NCBI GenBank assembly: GCA_030272835.1 | Contig: SZOQ01000002.1 | Coordinates: 1-64,000, forward strand | Reading direction: 5' to 3' | Length of the DNA: 64,000 bases | Source of the DNA: 2-12-FULL-60-25 sp003576745 | Lineage (GTDB): Bacteria > Patescibacteriota > Patescibacteriia > 2-12-FULL-60-25 | In this document: positions 52,558 through 61,540 of the stretch, in pieces | Position numbering within the stretch: position 1 is the first letter of the stretch | Layout: every line of letters begins with the position of its first letter | The notes under the pieces: model-generated | What the model was told of the DNA's origin: nothing | What the model saw: the letters and a program-made list of their open reading frames with translations, nothing else | Databases searched by the model: none | Position numbers and translations under genes: made by a program

Positions 52558-52587
52558 TTGACCCGCGCCTTTATCGGACGATATAGT
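52558..52587 (+). promoter_or_regulatory. Promoter of the zinc-ribbon gene, leaderless type
   Basis: TTGACC (52558-52563), 18 bp, TATAGT (52582-52587), 6 nt to the first ATG (52594) and 9 nt to the second (52597). Confidence 0.6.
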
Positions 52588-52593
52588 TATTGC

Positions 52594-52920
52594 ATGATGG
52601 ATCCTTCCGCGCCAAAGGTACTCACGCATTGCCCACTCTGTCAGGCCTCCTATCAGGAACGGGGCGTTCGGTTATTAGGGGAGTCTACCGGCATGACGCT
52701 CTATCATTTGCATTGCAGTGCATGCCGTCATTCCGTTTTGGCGATGATCGTAGAAAATCCCCACGGCATACGTTCTGTCGGACTGGTTACCGACATGGAG
52801 GCGCAGGATGCGATACGTTTTCAGGATCTCGATCCGGTTTCCGCGGATGATTGCGTCCGCATGCATCTTGCGTTGGACGGACAAAGCCGCGAAATGTGCC
52901 GCCGTCTACTGCAGCGGTGA
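52594..52920 (+). CDS. Small zinc-ribbon-like protein
   Basis: 108 aa (107 if the second ATG is used). CPLC (near 13) and CSAC (near 42) form a CxxC/CxxC pair that probably binds zinc. The rest is an alpha/beta segment with no membrane part. Function unknown; it lies upstream of rplY. Confidence 0.65.
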   Translation: MMDPSAPKVLTHCPLCQASYQERGVRLLGESTGMTLYHLHCSACRHSVLAMIVENPHGIRSVGLVTDMEAQDAIRFQDLDPVSADDCVRMHLALDGQSREMCRRLLQR

Positions 52921-52956
52921 GCGGTGAAGCTTTCGTGAGAATGTTCGCGCAACATC

Positions 52957-52985
52957 TTGACAACCTGGCCGAAAACGCCTACCCT
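52957..52985 (+). promoter_or_regulatory. Promoter of rplY-murA run
   Basis: TTGACA (52957-52962), 17 bp, TACCCT (52980-52985), 12 nt to the ATG at 52998. Confidence 0.55.
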
Positions 52986-52997
52986 CCGCCCACATCT

Positions 52998-53708
52998 ATG
53001 GAAACCCTGCAACTGGAAGCCAGCTTGCGATCCGAGCTCGGCCGACGCGCAAAAACCGTGCGCGCGAACCATCATATTCCCGGCGTGATGTACGGGCATG
53101 GTTTGGAGCCCCGCCCCATTTCGGTTCAGGAACGGGCATTTCATACCGTCTATCAGAAAGCCGGTTCTTCGAGTCTTATCGACATGAACGTCGGGAGTGA
53201 GGAGTCTGTAAAAGTCCTTATTAAGGACGTGCAGCGCGATCCGCTTACCATGCAGCCGATTCATGCGGACTTTTATCAAGTTCGGATGGATGAAGAAATG
53301 AACGCAACGATTCCGCTCCGTTTTGTTGGCGATTCGCCTGCGGTGCGCCAGCTCGGCGGCACGCTCGTAAAATCGCTCGATGCAGTGGACGTGTCCTGTC
53401 TGCCGAAAGATCTGCCGCACGACATTGAAGTTGATCTGTCTGTTCTAGCCACATTCGACGACGATATTACGCTTGCCGATCTTGCATTGCCGCCGGGTGT
53501 TACCCTTTTGGAAGAAGACCTTCGCACGCCGGTAGCACAGGTGCAGGCGCCGCTCACGGAAGAAGAGCTCAAACGTCTTGAGGAGTCCCATCTGGGAGAC
53601 GTCACTACCGTGGTTTCGGAAGCCGATGAAAAGAAAGCCGAAGCGGAGGCTGCAGCAGCTGCAGAGGCGTCGGCGGAAGGAGCGGGAAAATCTGAAAATG
53701 GAGCTTAA
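52998..53708 (+). CDS. rplY: 50S ribosomal protein L25/general stress protein Ctc
   Basis: 236 aa, the long TL5/Ctc form. The N-terminal 5S-rRNA-binding domain (about 1-95; RANHHIPGVMYGHG, VLIKDVQRDPLTMQPIHADF) is followed by the C-terminal beta domain (ATIPLRFVGDSPAVRQLGG, DLPHDIEVDLSVL). It ends in an Ala/Glu tail. Its last 11 bp overlap the DUF3048 gene, an unusual overlap suggesting coupling. Confidence 0.94.
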   Translation: METLQLEASLRSELGRRAKTVRANHHIPGVMYGHGLEPRPISVQERAFHTVYQKAGSSSLIDMNVGSEESVKVLIKDVQRDPLTMQPIHADFYQVRMDEEMNATIPLRFVGDSPAVRQLGGTLVKSLDAVDVSCLPKDLPHDIEVDLSVLATFDDDITLADLALPPGVTLLEEDLRTPVAQVQAPLTEEELKRLEESHLGDVTTVVSEADEKKAEAEAAAAAEASAEGAGKSENGA

Positions 53709-54828
53709 AGAACGCGTTGGCAGCGTGATTGAAAAATCCACACAGGCTTCAACGCAATTCGAACGGTGGTTTCGAGAGTCATGGAGAACGGTTGTCTTCA
53801 TGGCTCTCTTGTTCGTTGCGCTCTCCATCGGATTTTTGATGTATGCACTGTCGGGGCGCGCTTCGAAGGAAACCGATACGTACGCTTTCGATGTCCCCGC
53901 CGCATCCTCGACAGGTCCGCTTGCCGAACGGGCGCTGGATGGCGTGCTCGTGGATGCGTCTTCCACGCGTCTGCTTCCTTTCGGTGTGATGGTAGAGAAC
54001 AATATCGAAGCCTGGCCCTTGTCCGGCCCGGCGAAAGCCAATCTTGTGTTTGAGGCTCCCGTCGAAGGAAGTATTACCCGCCTTTTTCTTTTGTTTGACG
54101 CATCAACCGCCGTGGACCGCATCGGGCCCGTGCGGAGCGCACGTCCGTACTACGTGGAACTTGCCGAAAGTATCGGTTCCCTGTACGCGCATGTCGGCGG
54201 CAGTCCCGCGTCTTTGGCGCTCATTTCAAAGCTTGCAGATTTTCGCGATCTGAATGAATTTTCCAATGGACAGTTTTTTTGGCGGAGTCCGGAGAGGTCT
54301 GCGCCGCATAATGTCTACACAAGCACGGATGAACTTCGGAAGGCGGCGGAGCAGAAATCCTTCGTCGTAAAGGATTTTCGTCCATGGGAGTATGTTGATG
54401 ATATTGCTTCCACGCAACCGTCTGAGCCGGACGTGGCCGACATCGTTATTCCGTACGAAGGTGCGTATAAGGCGAGCTGGCATTACGACCCTGAAACACG
54501 CCTCTATACCCGCTCCCAGAATGACGTTCTTCAAAAAGATGAAGACGGGAGCGTCGTGACCGCGAGGAATGTTGTGGTCCTGCTCACCGCCGCCCGCGTC
54601 CTCGACGGCGAAGGAAGACTGGATCTCCGGACAACAGGTTCCGGCGAAGCGCGGATATTCCATGACGGAAAAGCATCGAAGGCATTTTGGAAACGCAGGG
54701 ACGGACAGATGATGACGTTTGAAAGCGTCGACGGACTCGACGTTCCTCTCGCGCGGGGCACTACATGGATTTCTTTTCTCACGAGTCCCGCCGCGTTTGC
54801 CCGCGTAACGGCGGATACACGTCCATGA
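53698..54828 (+). CDS. DUF3048 (YerB-like) membrane-anchored protein
   Basis: 376 aa. An N-terminal helix at about 31-52 (VVFMALLFVALSIGFLMYA) anchors it, then DUF3048: PFGVMVENNIEAWPLSGPAKAN, FEAPVEGSITRLFLLF, GPVRSARPYYVELA and HVGGSP. YerB-type proteins are envelope-associated with no proven activity. The stop overlaps the murA start (ATGA), tying it to peptidoglycan synthesis. Confidence 0.88.
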   Translation: MELKERVGSVIEKSTQASTQFERWFRESWRTVVFMALLFVALSIGFLMYALSGRASKETDTYAFDVPAASSTGPLAERALDGVLVDASSTRLLPFGVMVENNIEAWPLSGPAKANLVFEAPVEGSITRLFLLFDASTAVDRIGPVRSARPYYVELAESIGSLYAHVGGSPASLALISKLADFRDLNEFSNGQFFWRSPERSAPHNVYTSTDELRKAAEQKSFVVKDFRPWEYVDDIASTQPSEPDVADIVIPYEGAYKASWHYDPETRLYTRSQNDVLQKDEDGSVVTARNVVVLLTAARVLDGEGRLDLRTTGSGEARIFHDGKASKAFWKRRDGQMMTFESVDGLDVPLARGTTWISFLTSPAAFARVTADTRP

Positions 54829-56132
54829 GCACTCTTCACATTACCGGCGGCGCGCGGTTGTCGGGAGAGGTTCGCATTTCCGGCGCCAAGAATGCCGCGA
54901 CGAAAGAGCTCGTGGCGGCATTGCTCACGGACGAACCGGTGACGCTCACAAATGTCCCAGATATCGGAGATACGGCCGTGACCATCGACATGCTTCGCGC
55001 GCTGGGCGCCTTGGTGGAGCGCCGCGGCGATGCCGTTACGGTCACCGCGTCCGGCATGACAAGCCCGGAAGTGACGGAAGCCTTCAGCCGGAAAAACCGC
55101 ATCCCGATTTTACTGTTCGGTCCGCTCCTGTCGCGTTTCCGCGAAGCCCGCATTCCCGCCCTTGGCGGATGCAATATCGGCGCGCGCCCCGTGGATTTTC
55201 ATCTTGCCGCCCTGCGTTCCATGGGCGCGGATATCGTGTGCGCGAATGGGATGTACGAGGCTCGCATTCCGGAAGGGAAACGGCTGAAAGGGACGGTGAT
55301 CGACCTGCCGTTTCCGTCCGTGGGAGCGACCGAAAACATTATGCTCGCGGCGGTGCTCGCCAAAGGCATTACGACCATTCAAAATGCCGCCATCGAACCG
55401 GAGATACTGGACCTCGCAAAGCTCCTGCAGTCCATGGGCGCGATTATATCCTTGGACGTGAACAGATCCTGGGTGATCGAAGGCGTCGATGTTTTGCACG
55501 GCGCTTCGCATCGCGTGATTCCCGACCGTATTGAAGCCGCAAGTTTTGCCGCAGCCGCGGCGCTCATCGGGAGCGACGTTCGTATCCGCGATGCGGAGCA
55601 GGGGGATATGCTTTCGTTTTTGAACGCATTACGCCGCGTGGGGGTACGGTTTGAGATCGAAGCGGACGGCATTCGCGTATTCCGGGCGGAAACGATCAAG
55701 CCGACCACCCTGGAAACGGATGTGCATCCCGGATTCATGACGGATTGGCAGCAGCCTTTCGTGATGCTGCTCACACAGGCGAACGGCGTATCCATTGTGC
55801 ACGAAACCGTGTATGAGAACCGCTTCGGTTACACGGAGGCGCTGAACAACATGGGCGCGAATATCACCGTTCATCAGAAATGTCTGGGAGAAAAAGCCTG
55901 TCGCTATAAACACCGGAATGAACCTCACAGCGCGGTTATCGTCGGCCCCACGCCGCTCCACGCGGCGGTAATAGATATTCCCGATCTTCGCGCGGGATTT
56001 TCGTATCTTATCGCCGCGCTTATCGCCGACGGCACGAGCGTAATTTCCGGGATCGAGCACATCGAGCGCGGGTATGAGAACATCATTGAAAAATTGAAGG
56101 GGCTTGGAGCGAAGATCGAAAAAGGGGAGTAG
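54825..56132 (+). CDS. murA: UDP-N-acetylglucosamine 1-carboxyvinyltransferase
   Basis: 435 aa. First committed step of peptidoglycan synthesis. Lys22 (SGAKNAATK), catalytic Cys116 (LGGCNIGARPVDFHL; the fosfomycin-sensitive form), MTDWQQPFVMLLTQANG and the DLRAGFSYLIAALIADG ending are conserved. The stop sits in a G-rich stretch (GGGGAGTAGGGGGACG) that merges with the modular repeat; no hairpin terminator is visible. Confidence 0.96.
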   Translation: MSTLHITGGARLSGEVRISGAKNAATKELVAALLTDEPVTLTNVPDIGDTAVTIDMLRALGALVERRGDAVTVTASGMTSPEVTEAFSRKNRIPILLFGPLLSRFREARIPALGGCNIGARPVDFHLAALRSMGADIVCANGMYEARIPEGKRLKGTVIDLPFPSVGATENIMLAAVLAKGITTIQNAAIEPEILDLAKLLQSMGAIISLDVNRSWVIEGVDVLHGASHRVIPDRIEAASFAAAAALIGSDVRIRDAEQGDMLSFLNALRRVGVRFEIEADGIRVFRAETIKPTTLETDVHPGFMTDWQQPFVMLLTQANGVSIVHETVYENRFGYTEALNNMGANITVHQKCLGEKACRYKHRNEPHSAVIVGPTPLHAAVIDIPDLRAGFSYLIAALIADGTSVISGIEHIERGYENIIEKLKGLGAKIEKGE

Positions 56133-56455
56133 GGGGACGTGGCCATGCGGGCGGGATTCGTCATGCGCCGTGAGCCTTGCGTCGTGCGTCATGCACCCGA
56201 AACCCGAGCGGTCCGTAGGTTCGTAAGTCTGTAAGTTCGTAGATCATGGGACAAAGGGACTAGGAAGTGGGAAGGAGGGAGTAGGACGTAGGAGGAGAGG
56301 TATGCGCCGTGCGCCCGTAACCATTCACTGCTCACCACTCACTTGGTCCCTTCATAGGACAAAGGAAGTAGGGCGTAGGACGTGGGTCATGAGCCCGTAA
56401 CCTAAAACTCATAACCTGCTCATTGCCAAAAGCTCCCGGCGACAATCTTTCCCGT
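56133..56455 (+). repeat. Modular intergenic repeat, copy 10 (rearranged)
   Basis: GGCCATGCGGGCGG, CATGCGCCGTGAGCC words, 8-nt-period GGTCCGTAGGTTCGTAAGTC (56211 on), two blocks of AGTAGGACGTAGGA/GTAGGGCGTAGGACG, GTAACC words, CTCATTGCC and CTCCCGGCGACAATCTTTCC. Modules appear in a different order and partly doubled; the GGGGAG/CTCCCC hairpin is absent. It fills the 333-bp spacer between convergent murA and prmC. Confidence 0.7.
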
Positions 56456-56465
56456 ATCCCGAGAC

Positions 56466-57350
56466 CTATGTCCCAAAACGGATATCCAGAATCCGATTCC
56501 GGCCGGCGAGATCATTATGGACACCGATCATTGCTTCGGGGAACAGGGATGAGGCAAAGCGCTTCAGATCTCGTGATTGCGGCGGATCGAATTCCAGAAG
56601 GATCCGCTCCGGCACCGTATGAAGCCGTTCGCGAAGGTTGGTAAGGAGGGTTTTATTGAGCGCCATGCCCTTGTCTTTTGCGAAGAGCGCACGACGAGGT
56701 TCGAATGCGACGACATCGGGCTGTAATTTTTTGCGATCGCTTTCCGGGAGGTATGGAAGATTTGCTAGGACCATGAGCGTCTTGTTTGCGCGCTCGATGG
56801 CGGTGACGATGGTTCGGCTTAAGAGATTTCCGCGCAAAAACATGACGCGTCCGTCAACTCCGTGCGCGAAGGCGTTATCCCCGGCCATGCGAAGCGCCCG
56901 CCGGGAACGGTCGCTCGCAATAACGTGCACAGACGGAAACTCTCGTGCGGCACTGATTCCGATGGCGCCGCAGCCGGTCCCTACGTCCCAGATCACCGTA
57001 TCCTTGGGGGGTTCCTGCATGAGAATATCAATGAACAACTCGGATTCCGGCCGCGGAATGAGCGTATATCGGTTCACTAGGAAGCGTCTTCCGTAGAATT
57101 CCTGATAGCCGAGAATATAGGCAATCGGTTTGTGCGCGAGCCGCGCGCGGACGCACCGTTCGAATGCTCTTGTTTCGGCAGGCGTGAGCGCGCGATTGGC
57201 ATGCGCCATGATCCAGCTTTTTTCCCGTCCAAGCGTATGCGCCATGAGAATCTCCGCTTCCAGCCATCCCACATTCTGATCCGGCGGACAGTTGATCCGT
57301 TTCGGGCGCAGACGTTTGGCCGCGTTCTGCAGCGCATCAAAAATGACCAT
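56466..57350 (-). CDS. prmC: Release factor glutamine methyltransferase
   Basis: 294 aa. N-terminal helical RF-binding domain, then the SAM site DVGTGCGAIG (122-131) and the substrate-Gln motif as NLPY (197-200) in place of NPPY, a change common in CPR proteins. It methylates the GGQ Gln of RF1/RF2. It is away from prfA. Confidence 0.92.
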   Translation of the reverse strand: MVIFDALQNAAKRLRPKRINCPPDQNVGWLEAEILMAHTLGREKSWIMAHANRALTPAETRAFERCVRARLAHKPIAYILGYQEFYGRRFLVNRYTLIPRPESELFIDILMQEPPKDTVIWDVGTGCGAIGISAAREFPSVHVIASDRSRRALRMAGDNAFAHGVDGRVMFLRGNLLSRTIVTAIERANKTLMVLANLPYLPESDRKKLQPDVVAFEPRRALFAKDKGMALNKTLLTNLRERLHTVPERILLEFDPPQSRDLKRFASSLFPEAMIGVHNDLAGRNRILDIRFGT

Positions 57351-57490
57351 GATGAAATAGTAGCATACCCCTTGCCAGTCGCATCGGAGCAGTGTACCAT
57401 CCCGCCATTCACCGACGTACGCGCCTCCGCCAAGGTTCCCATCCGCGTAACGCTACGGCGGCCGCGTCGGCGGCAAGGAAAAATTTCATG

Positions 57491-57566
57491 GACGCATAGC
57501 TCAGTTGGTTAGAGCGTTCGGTTCACATCCGAAAGGTCCCTGGTTCGAGTCCAGGTGCGTCCACCA
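57491..57566 (+). tRNA. tRNA-Val (anticodon CAC)
   Basis: Acceptor GGACGCA/TGCGTCC, anticodon stem TTCGG/CCGAA with loop TTCACAT (CAC), T arm GGTTCGAGTCC, encoded CCA at 57564-57566. Together with UAC (17013) and GAC (6485) it gives three valine isoacceptors in 51 kb. Confidence 0.96.
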
Positions 57567-57570
57567 GAGG

Positions 57571-57600
57571 CATCCATCGTTCATTGCGATGGATGTTTTT
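57571..57600 (+). terminator. Terminator after tRNA-Val(CAC)
   Basis: CATCCATCG (57571-57579) pairs with CGATGGATG (57587-57595), then T5. The T-run abuts the next -35 box. Confidence 0.85.
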
Positions 57601-57601
57601 A

Positions 57602-57630
57602 TTGACGCCGCACGTCATCCTTCGTAGCGT
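57602..57630 (+). promoter_or_regulatory. Promoter of nucleotidyltransferase gene, leaderless type
   Basis: TTGACG (57602-57607), 17 bp, TAGCGT (57625-57630), 7 nt to the ATG at 57638. Confidence 0.6.
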
Positions 57631-57637
57631 ATGAGCG

Positions 57638-58348
57638 ATGTCCGATATTTCGCATGCCGTCATTCTCGCAGGCGGGCAGGGGACACGGCTCCGTCCCGTG
57701 ACGCTTGAGATTCCCAAGCCGCTCATTCCCGTACAAGGTTTGCCGATTGCAACGTGGCTCGTGCGGCTGTTCGTGCGGCACGGCGTTACAACAGTCTCCG
57801 TGATTTATCCCACGTCGCGGAAAACGTCGTTTGAACAATGGGGTCTCGGCATCAGAAACGAAGTTCCGGAGCTTCGTCTGCTGGAGGAAACGGAGCCCAT
57901 GGGGACGATGGGATACCTGGTTCATGAGATGTCTTTTGCGGATGAACCGATTTTTGTTACGAACGGCGATGAACTGAAAGGACTGGATCTCTCTGCGCTC
58001 GCGGACGTTCATCGCCAACGATCGCACCCGGTGACCATTGCGCTCGTTCGCGTGCCAAATCCGTCGGAATACGGCGTTGCAGAAATGGATGGCGACCGCA
58101 TTGTTCGCTTCCATGAAAAGCCGGAGATTCCTCCGTCCACACTCATCTCATCCGGTTTGTATGTGGTTCATCCGCGCGTGTTTCGCGATGCGCCGCGCGA
58201 CCGGCGGTTCTTGATGTTCGAGCGCGATCTGTTTCCGCGTCTTGCCGAGGAGGGGAAGCTCGGAGGCTGTCCGCTCGGAGGCGCTTGGTATGACTGCGGC
58301 ACCATGGAACGTTGGGAAAAGGCGATACGGGAGTGGGGTGGGGAGTAG
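57638..58348 (+). CDS. Mannose-1-phosphate guanylyltransferase-like nucleotidyltransferase
   Basis: 236 aa. LAGGQGTRLRPVTLEIPKPL is the NTP site, FVTNGDELK the metal-binding Asp, FHEKPE and WYDCGT the sugar site. Donor and sugar are not decidable from sequence alone; GDP-mannose or dTDP/UDP-glucose types are closest. The last codons (EWGGE) are encoded by the G-rich start of a modular repeat. An ATG at 57631 is out of frame. Confidence 0.85.
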   Translation: MSDISHAVILAGGQGTRLRPVTLEIPKPLIPVQGLPIATWLVRLFVRHGVTTVSVIYPTSRKTSFEQWGLGIRNEVPELRLLEETEPMGTMGYLVHEMSFADEPIFVTNGDELKGLDLSALADVHRQRSHPVTIALVRVPNPSEYGVAEMDGDRIVRFHEKPEIPPSTLISSGLYVVHPRVFRDAPRDRRFLMFERDLFPRLAEEGKLGGCPLGGAWYDCGTMERWEKAIREWGGE

Positions 58349-58545
58349 GGAAGGGTTGCGTAGGACGTCGTTGCGTAGGGGGAGCATAGTTCTCCCCGAA
58401 CTTTTTGCCCCTTGCCCTAGGTTTGTAGGATCGTAGGTCCGTAAGACCGTAGGTTTGTAGGATGCGCTGTTCATCCTAAACCCGAGACCCGTTCCCTTTG
58501 TCCTGTGCCCTTAGCCCTTTGTCCCGTAACCCGTAATCCTTTTCC
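58335..58545 (+). repeat. Modular intergenic repeat, copy 11
   Basis: Begins inside the last codons of the previous gene (GTGGGGTGGGGAGTAGGGA). Then TTGCGTAGGACGTCGTTGCG, hairpin GGGGGAGCATAGTTCTCCCC (58378-58397), 8-nt-period tract GATCGTAGGTCCGTAAGACC (58431 on), CCCGTTCCCTTTG and CCGTAACCCGTAATCC. Confidence 0.8.
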
Positions 58546-58570
58546 TCAAGCCACGTGATATTATGTGTCC

Positions 58571-59797
58571 ATGCCAGTGTTATCGCGGCTTGGGTTCTGG
58601 TTCCGCGACTTGCGTGCATCGAGGCGTTCCTCGTTGTCGGAACGATATCATGTTGAGGTCGTTGCTCCTGATCCGGCGTATATTGATGTTCTGCGATTCC
58701 CCGTGGAGCTTCAGTTTGTGCTCGCGCTCCATCCGGAATGGCGTGAAAAACTGCAGTCGCTCTTTGAACGCGGTTATGGCATTGGCATTCGAACGATCCG
58801 TTCCTGTCCCGCATCTCTTCTTCGGGCGGTCGAGCGCATCGCCGATGTCTCGCAGTATCGCATTACCGAGCCGTGGCTCATGCGTCTTATCCATGACACG
58901 GAGATTCCCGTGTTTACCGAAGACGAGCTTCGGGAACATTATGATCTCGGCATGAATTTATTCGACGAAGCCCATCTTATTCTGGAATACCGGCATCGGA
59001 TGAAGCAGTTCGTCCTTATCGATCTTGAACATCATGGCGCGGAGGAAGTTGACCGCGTCTTCGTTTCCGATATGGATCGTGCGCTTCGGCCTGTGTCGGA
59101 GATGTATCTTCTCCATCGCATTCATGCGGATTTGCGCAAAGACGAATTTCATCCGATGCGCGCGCTTGCGATCGTGCTGCTTGTTACGGGTCCTATCGCC
59201 CATGCGCTTGAGTTTTGGGTGCGCGGCATGGGCCAGCTGTTCGCCGCCCTCGCGGATGATGTGACGCATGCAACCTCGGAACTTTTTTCGCTTCGCCAGT
59301 CGGGATTCACCCCGAAACAGCTTTGGAAACAGGGATATGTGCTTCTTCCGGTTCTTGTTGTCGCGGTCTTTTTGGTTTTGCAGGTCGAATTCATCCGCGC
59401 AGCGTCGCCGTTCTTCGGCGGATTCGTCTTCGGGCTGGCAGCGGCGCTGTTTCCGTTTACGAACGTGCTGCGACGGTATGCAGATCTCCGGTCCGGGTAT
59501 GCAGCCCTAGAACAGAGCGGGAAATACCCAGCCGAACAGCGTCCGCCTCTGACGATGTTAGCGTGGCGCGAACTCCGTCGCACTCCGCTTGCTCGCGGCT
59601 CGCTCTGTGGACTGGCACTCATGCCCTTTCTTGCCGGCTTCGCTTTTCTCATGTTTCCCGGTTGGGTGCAGAACGGGTGGTTCCTTGCAGCAACGGCGTC
59701 CATTGATGTTTTCATCGCCATCGTCGTCCTGTTCATTTTTTCCCGGATAGGAGACGCGGCATATGCCATGAAAGTGCGCGAGCTCATGCGCGTATGA
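58571..59797 (+). CDS. Large membrane protein with soluble N-terminal domain
   Basis: 408 aa, not recognised. Residues 1-190 are soluble and mixed alpha/beta. Membrane helices lie near 197-215, 262-283, 286-306, 350-370 and 375-395, with a cytoplasmic loop between. An extended TGA-TATTAT box 6 nt before the ATG implies a leaderless start. The stop overlaps the C39 gene (ATGA), so the two probably act together. Confidence 0.65.
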   Translation: MPVLSRLGFWFRDLRASRRSSLSERYHVEVVAPDPAYIDVLRFPVELQFVLALHPEWREKLQSLFERGYGIGIRTIRSCPASLLRAVERIADVSQYRITEPWLMRLIHDTEIPVFTEDELREHYDLGMNLFDEAHLILEYRHRMKQFVLIDLEHHGAEEVDRVFVSDMDRALRPVSEMYLLHRIHADLRKDEFHPMRALAIVLLVTGPIAHALEFWVRGMGQLFAALADDVTHATSELFSLRQSGFTPKQLWKQGYVLLPVLVVAVFLVLQVEFIRAASPFFGGFVFGLAAALFPFTNVLRRYADLRSGYAALEQSGKYPAEQRPPLTMLAWRELRRTPLARGSLCGLALMPFLAGFAFLMFPGWVQNGWFLAATASIDVFIAIVVLFIFSRIGDAAYAMKVRELMRV

Positions 59798-60588
59798 GGC
59801 ATCCTCGGATACGCAAAGGTAAACCGCAGTTTCCGAAATTGCTCGGCGGCCTCGTCGCCTTTCTTTTGACGCTCGCCGCGTATCTTCCTTCATCGCCGCT
59901 TCGGTTAACGGCCATTGCGGCATCCGGCGCTCTACAGCGGCAGATTGGATCCATGGGTTGGCAACCCAATGCGCGCGCCTTTTTGTTTCATGTTCCCTTT
60001 CACCGGCAGGAACATGCGCTTAGCTGCGAAGCCGCGTCCCTTCGCTCCGCGCTTCTCGGCATCGGCGTCGATGTTTCCGAATCCGAGCTTCTCTCAAAGC
60101 TCCCGGCGGATCCCACGCCAAAAACCGGAACGGCGTGGAGTGGGTATGGTTGGGGAGATCCACAGAGAGGATTCGTCGGGGACGTGGATGGGCGCATGCC
60201 TTCTACCGGTTACGGTGTATTCGATCAGCCGCTCAAATTCGTCGCGGACATGTACGCGAGTTCAAGCTTGATTCGCGTTCATGATACCCGCGCCATTGAT
60301 GCTGCGCTTCGAGAACGCCACCCGATCATCGCATGGTATGTTCTCGGAAATCGTCCGAGTGTCATGCAATGGACAACGCCGGAAGGGAAATTCATTCGTG
60401 CGCCGCTCTATGAGCATACGGTTGTCGTTGTCGGATATCGCGGAACCGCCGATGCCATCGAAGGCGTGTACATCATCGACCCGATTACGTCTCTTCGATA
60501 CGAGCCTTGGACCGACTTCGTGTGGCGGACATCGTTCTTCGATCACCGCGGACTCGAGATTGCGCCGGGAACGAAAAATAAAGAGTAA
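59794..60588 (+). CDS. C39-like (papain-fold) peptidase, membrane-anchored
   Basis: 264 aa. One N-terminal helix at about 15-32, then a Peptidase_C39_2 domain: Cys78 in HALSCEAASLRSAL, His208 in EHTVVVVGYRG and Asp229 in IIDPIT form the catalytic set. DUF/C39_2 proteins cleave peptides at the cell surface. Coupled to the upstream membrane protein by a 4-bp overlap. Confidence 0.87.
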   Translation: MRHPRIRKGKPQFPKLLGGLVAFLLTLAAYLPSSPLRLTAIAASGALQRQIGSMGWQPNARAFLFHVPFHRQEHALSCEAASLRSALLGIGVDVSESELLSKLPADPTPKTGTAWSGYGWGDPQRGFVGDVDGRMPSTGYGVFDQPLKFVADMYASSSLIRVHDTRAIDAALRERHPIIAWYVLGNRPSVMQWTTPEGKFIRAPLYEHTVVVVGYRGTADAIEGVYIIDPITSLRYEPWTDFVWRTSFFDHRGLEIAPGTKNKE

Positions 60589-60775
60589 GGTTGCGTGGTT
60601 GCGTAGGGGGGACATAATTTTTCTTAGCCCCTGCATCTGTCGTTCGTAGGTCCGTAAGACCGTAGGTTCGTAGGTTATGAGCCTTGGGCAATGCGCACTG
60701 TAACTCGAACCCCGTAACCCGCTGCCCTTTGCCCTTGGCCCCGTAACCCATTCCCCCAAACATGAGATCGTAATT
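60589..60775 (+). repeat. Modular intergenic repeat, copy 12
   Basis: Starts at the C39 stop. GGTTGCGTGGTTGCGTAGG, GGGGGACATAATTTTTCTTA (a decayed hairpin, 60606-60625), 8-nt-period GTTCGTAGGTCCGTAAGACC (60644 on), TGTAACTCGAACCCCGTAAC and CCGTAACCCATTCCC. The spacer (304 bp) otherwise has only the lepB promoter. Confidence 0.78.
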
Positions 60776-60843
60776 TTTTCCCACGCCCTACAGCCTGCGT
60801 CCTACCCACCCACGTTCAACCCTCCTGATTCATGCTCATCCGC

Positions 60844-60872
60844 TCGACAAGTCCGGCTTTTTGCGTTATAGT
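60844..60872 (+). promoter_or_regulatory. Promoter of lepB
   Basis: TCGACA (60844-60849), 17 bp, TATAGT (60867-60872). The leader would be about 14 nt. Confidence 0.55.
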
Positions 60873-60892
60873 GACAGCCACATTGACGCTTC

Positions 60893-61528
60893 ATGGCTTT
60901 TTCCCTGCGAAAACGATCACGACCTGAACTCACAGAAGCCGGCAATTCGGACCCGTCCAATACCAAAGGCGGCGCCGCGCTGGCATTTATTTTTGAATTG
61001 ATACAAGTAGCAGCTGTTTCGCTCGCGATTATCATCCCCGTTCGCTATTTTCTTATCCAGCCGTTTTATGTGAAGGGCGCTTCCATGGAACCGAGCTTTT
61101 TTGATCATGAATATCTTATCATCGACGAACTTTCATACCGATTCCATACGCCCGAACGCGGCGATATCGTGGTATTTCGTTACCCATCCGATCCGAAACA
61201 ATTTTTCATTAAGCGCGTCATCGGACTTCCCGGGGAAACTGTGGAAGTAGATGAAACGCAAACGAAAATCTACAATGATCGTCATCCGAACGGCGTCGTG
61301 ATTGACGAGAGCGGTTATTTGGGCACGGATTACAAAATCTCTCCTATCAAGCGCACGGTCACGCTGAAGGCCGGCGAGTATTTCGTTATGGGGGACAATC
61401 GCGCATCGAGTCTGGACTCGCGGTTTTTCGGAGCCATTAAAGAATCGGATATCGTCGGGCGAGTTTGGCTTCGCGGATGGCCATTTGACCGATGGAAGCT
61501 GTTTGACCGCCCTCTTTATTCCTTATAG
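60893..61528 (+). CDS. lepB: Signal peptidase I
   Basis: 211 aa. One N-terminal membrane helix (about 30-55), catalytic Ser64 (KGASMEPSF) and Lys107 (FFIKRVIGLPGE), and the C-terminal GDNRASSLDSRFFG box. It removes signal peptides, for example from the exported proteins of this window. Twelve bp before hisS on the same strand. Confidence 0.96.
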   Translation: MAFSLRKRSRPELTEAGNSDPSNTKGGAALAFIFELIQVAAVSLAIIIPVRYFLIQPFYVKGASMEPSFFDHEYLIIDELSYRFHTPERGDIVVFRYPSDPKQFFIKRVIGLPGETVEVDETQTKIYNDRHPNGVVIDESGYLGTDYKISPIKRTVTLKAGEYFVMGDNRASSLDSRFFGAIKESDIVGRVWLRGWPFDRWKLFDRPLYSL

Positions 61529-61540
61529 GCTCTTGCGACT

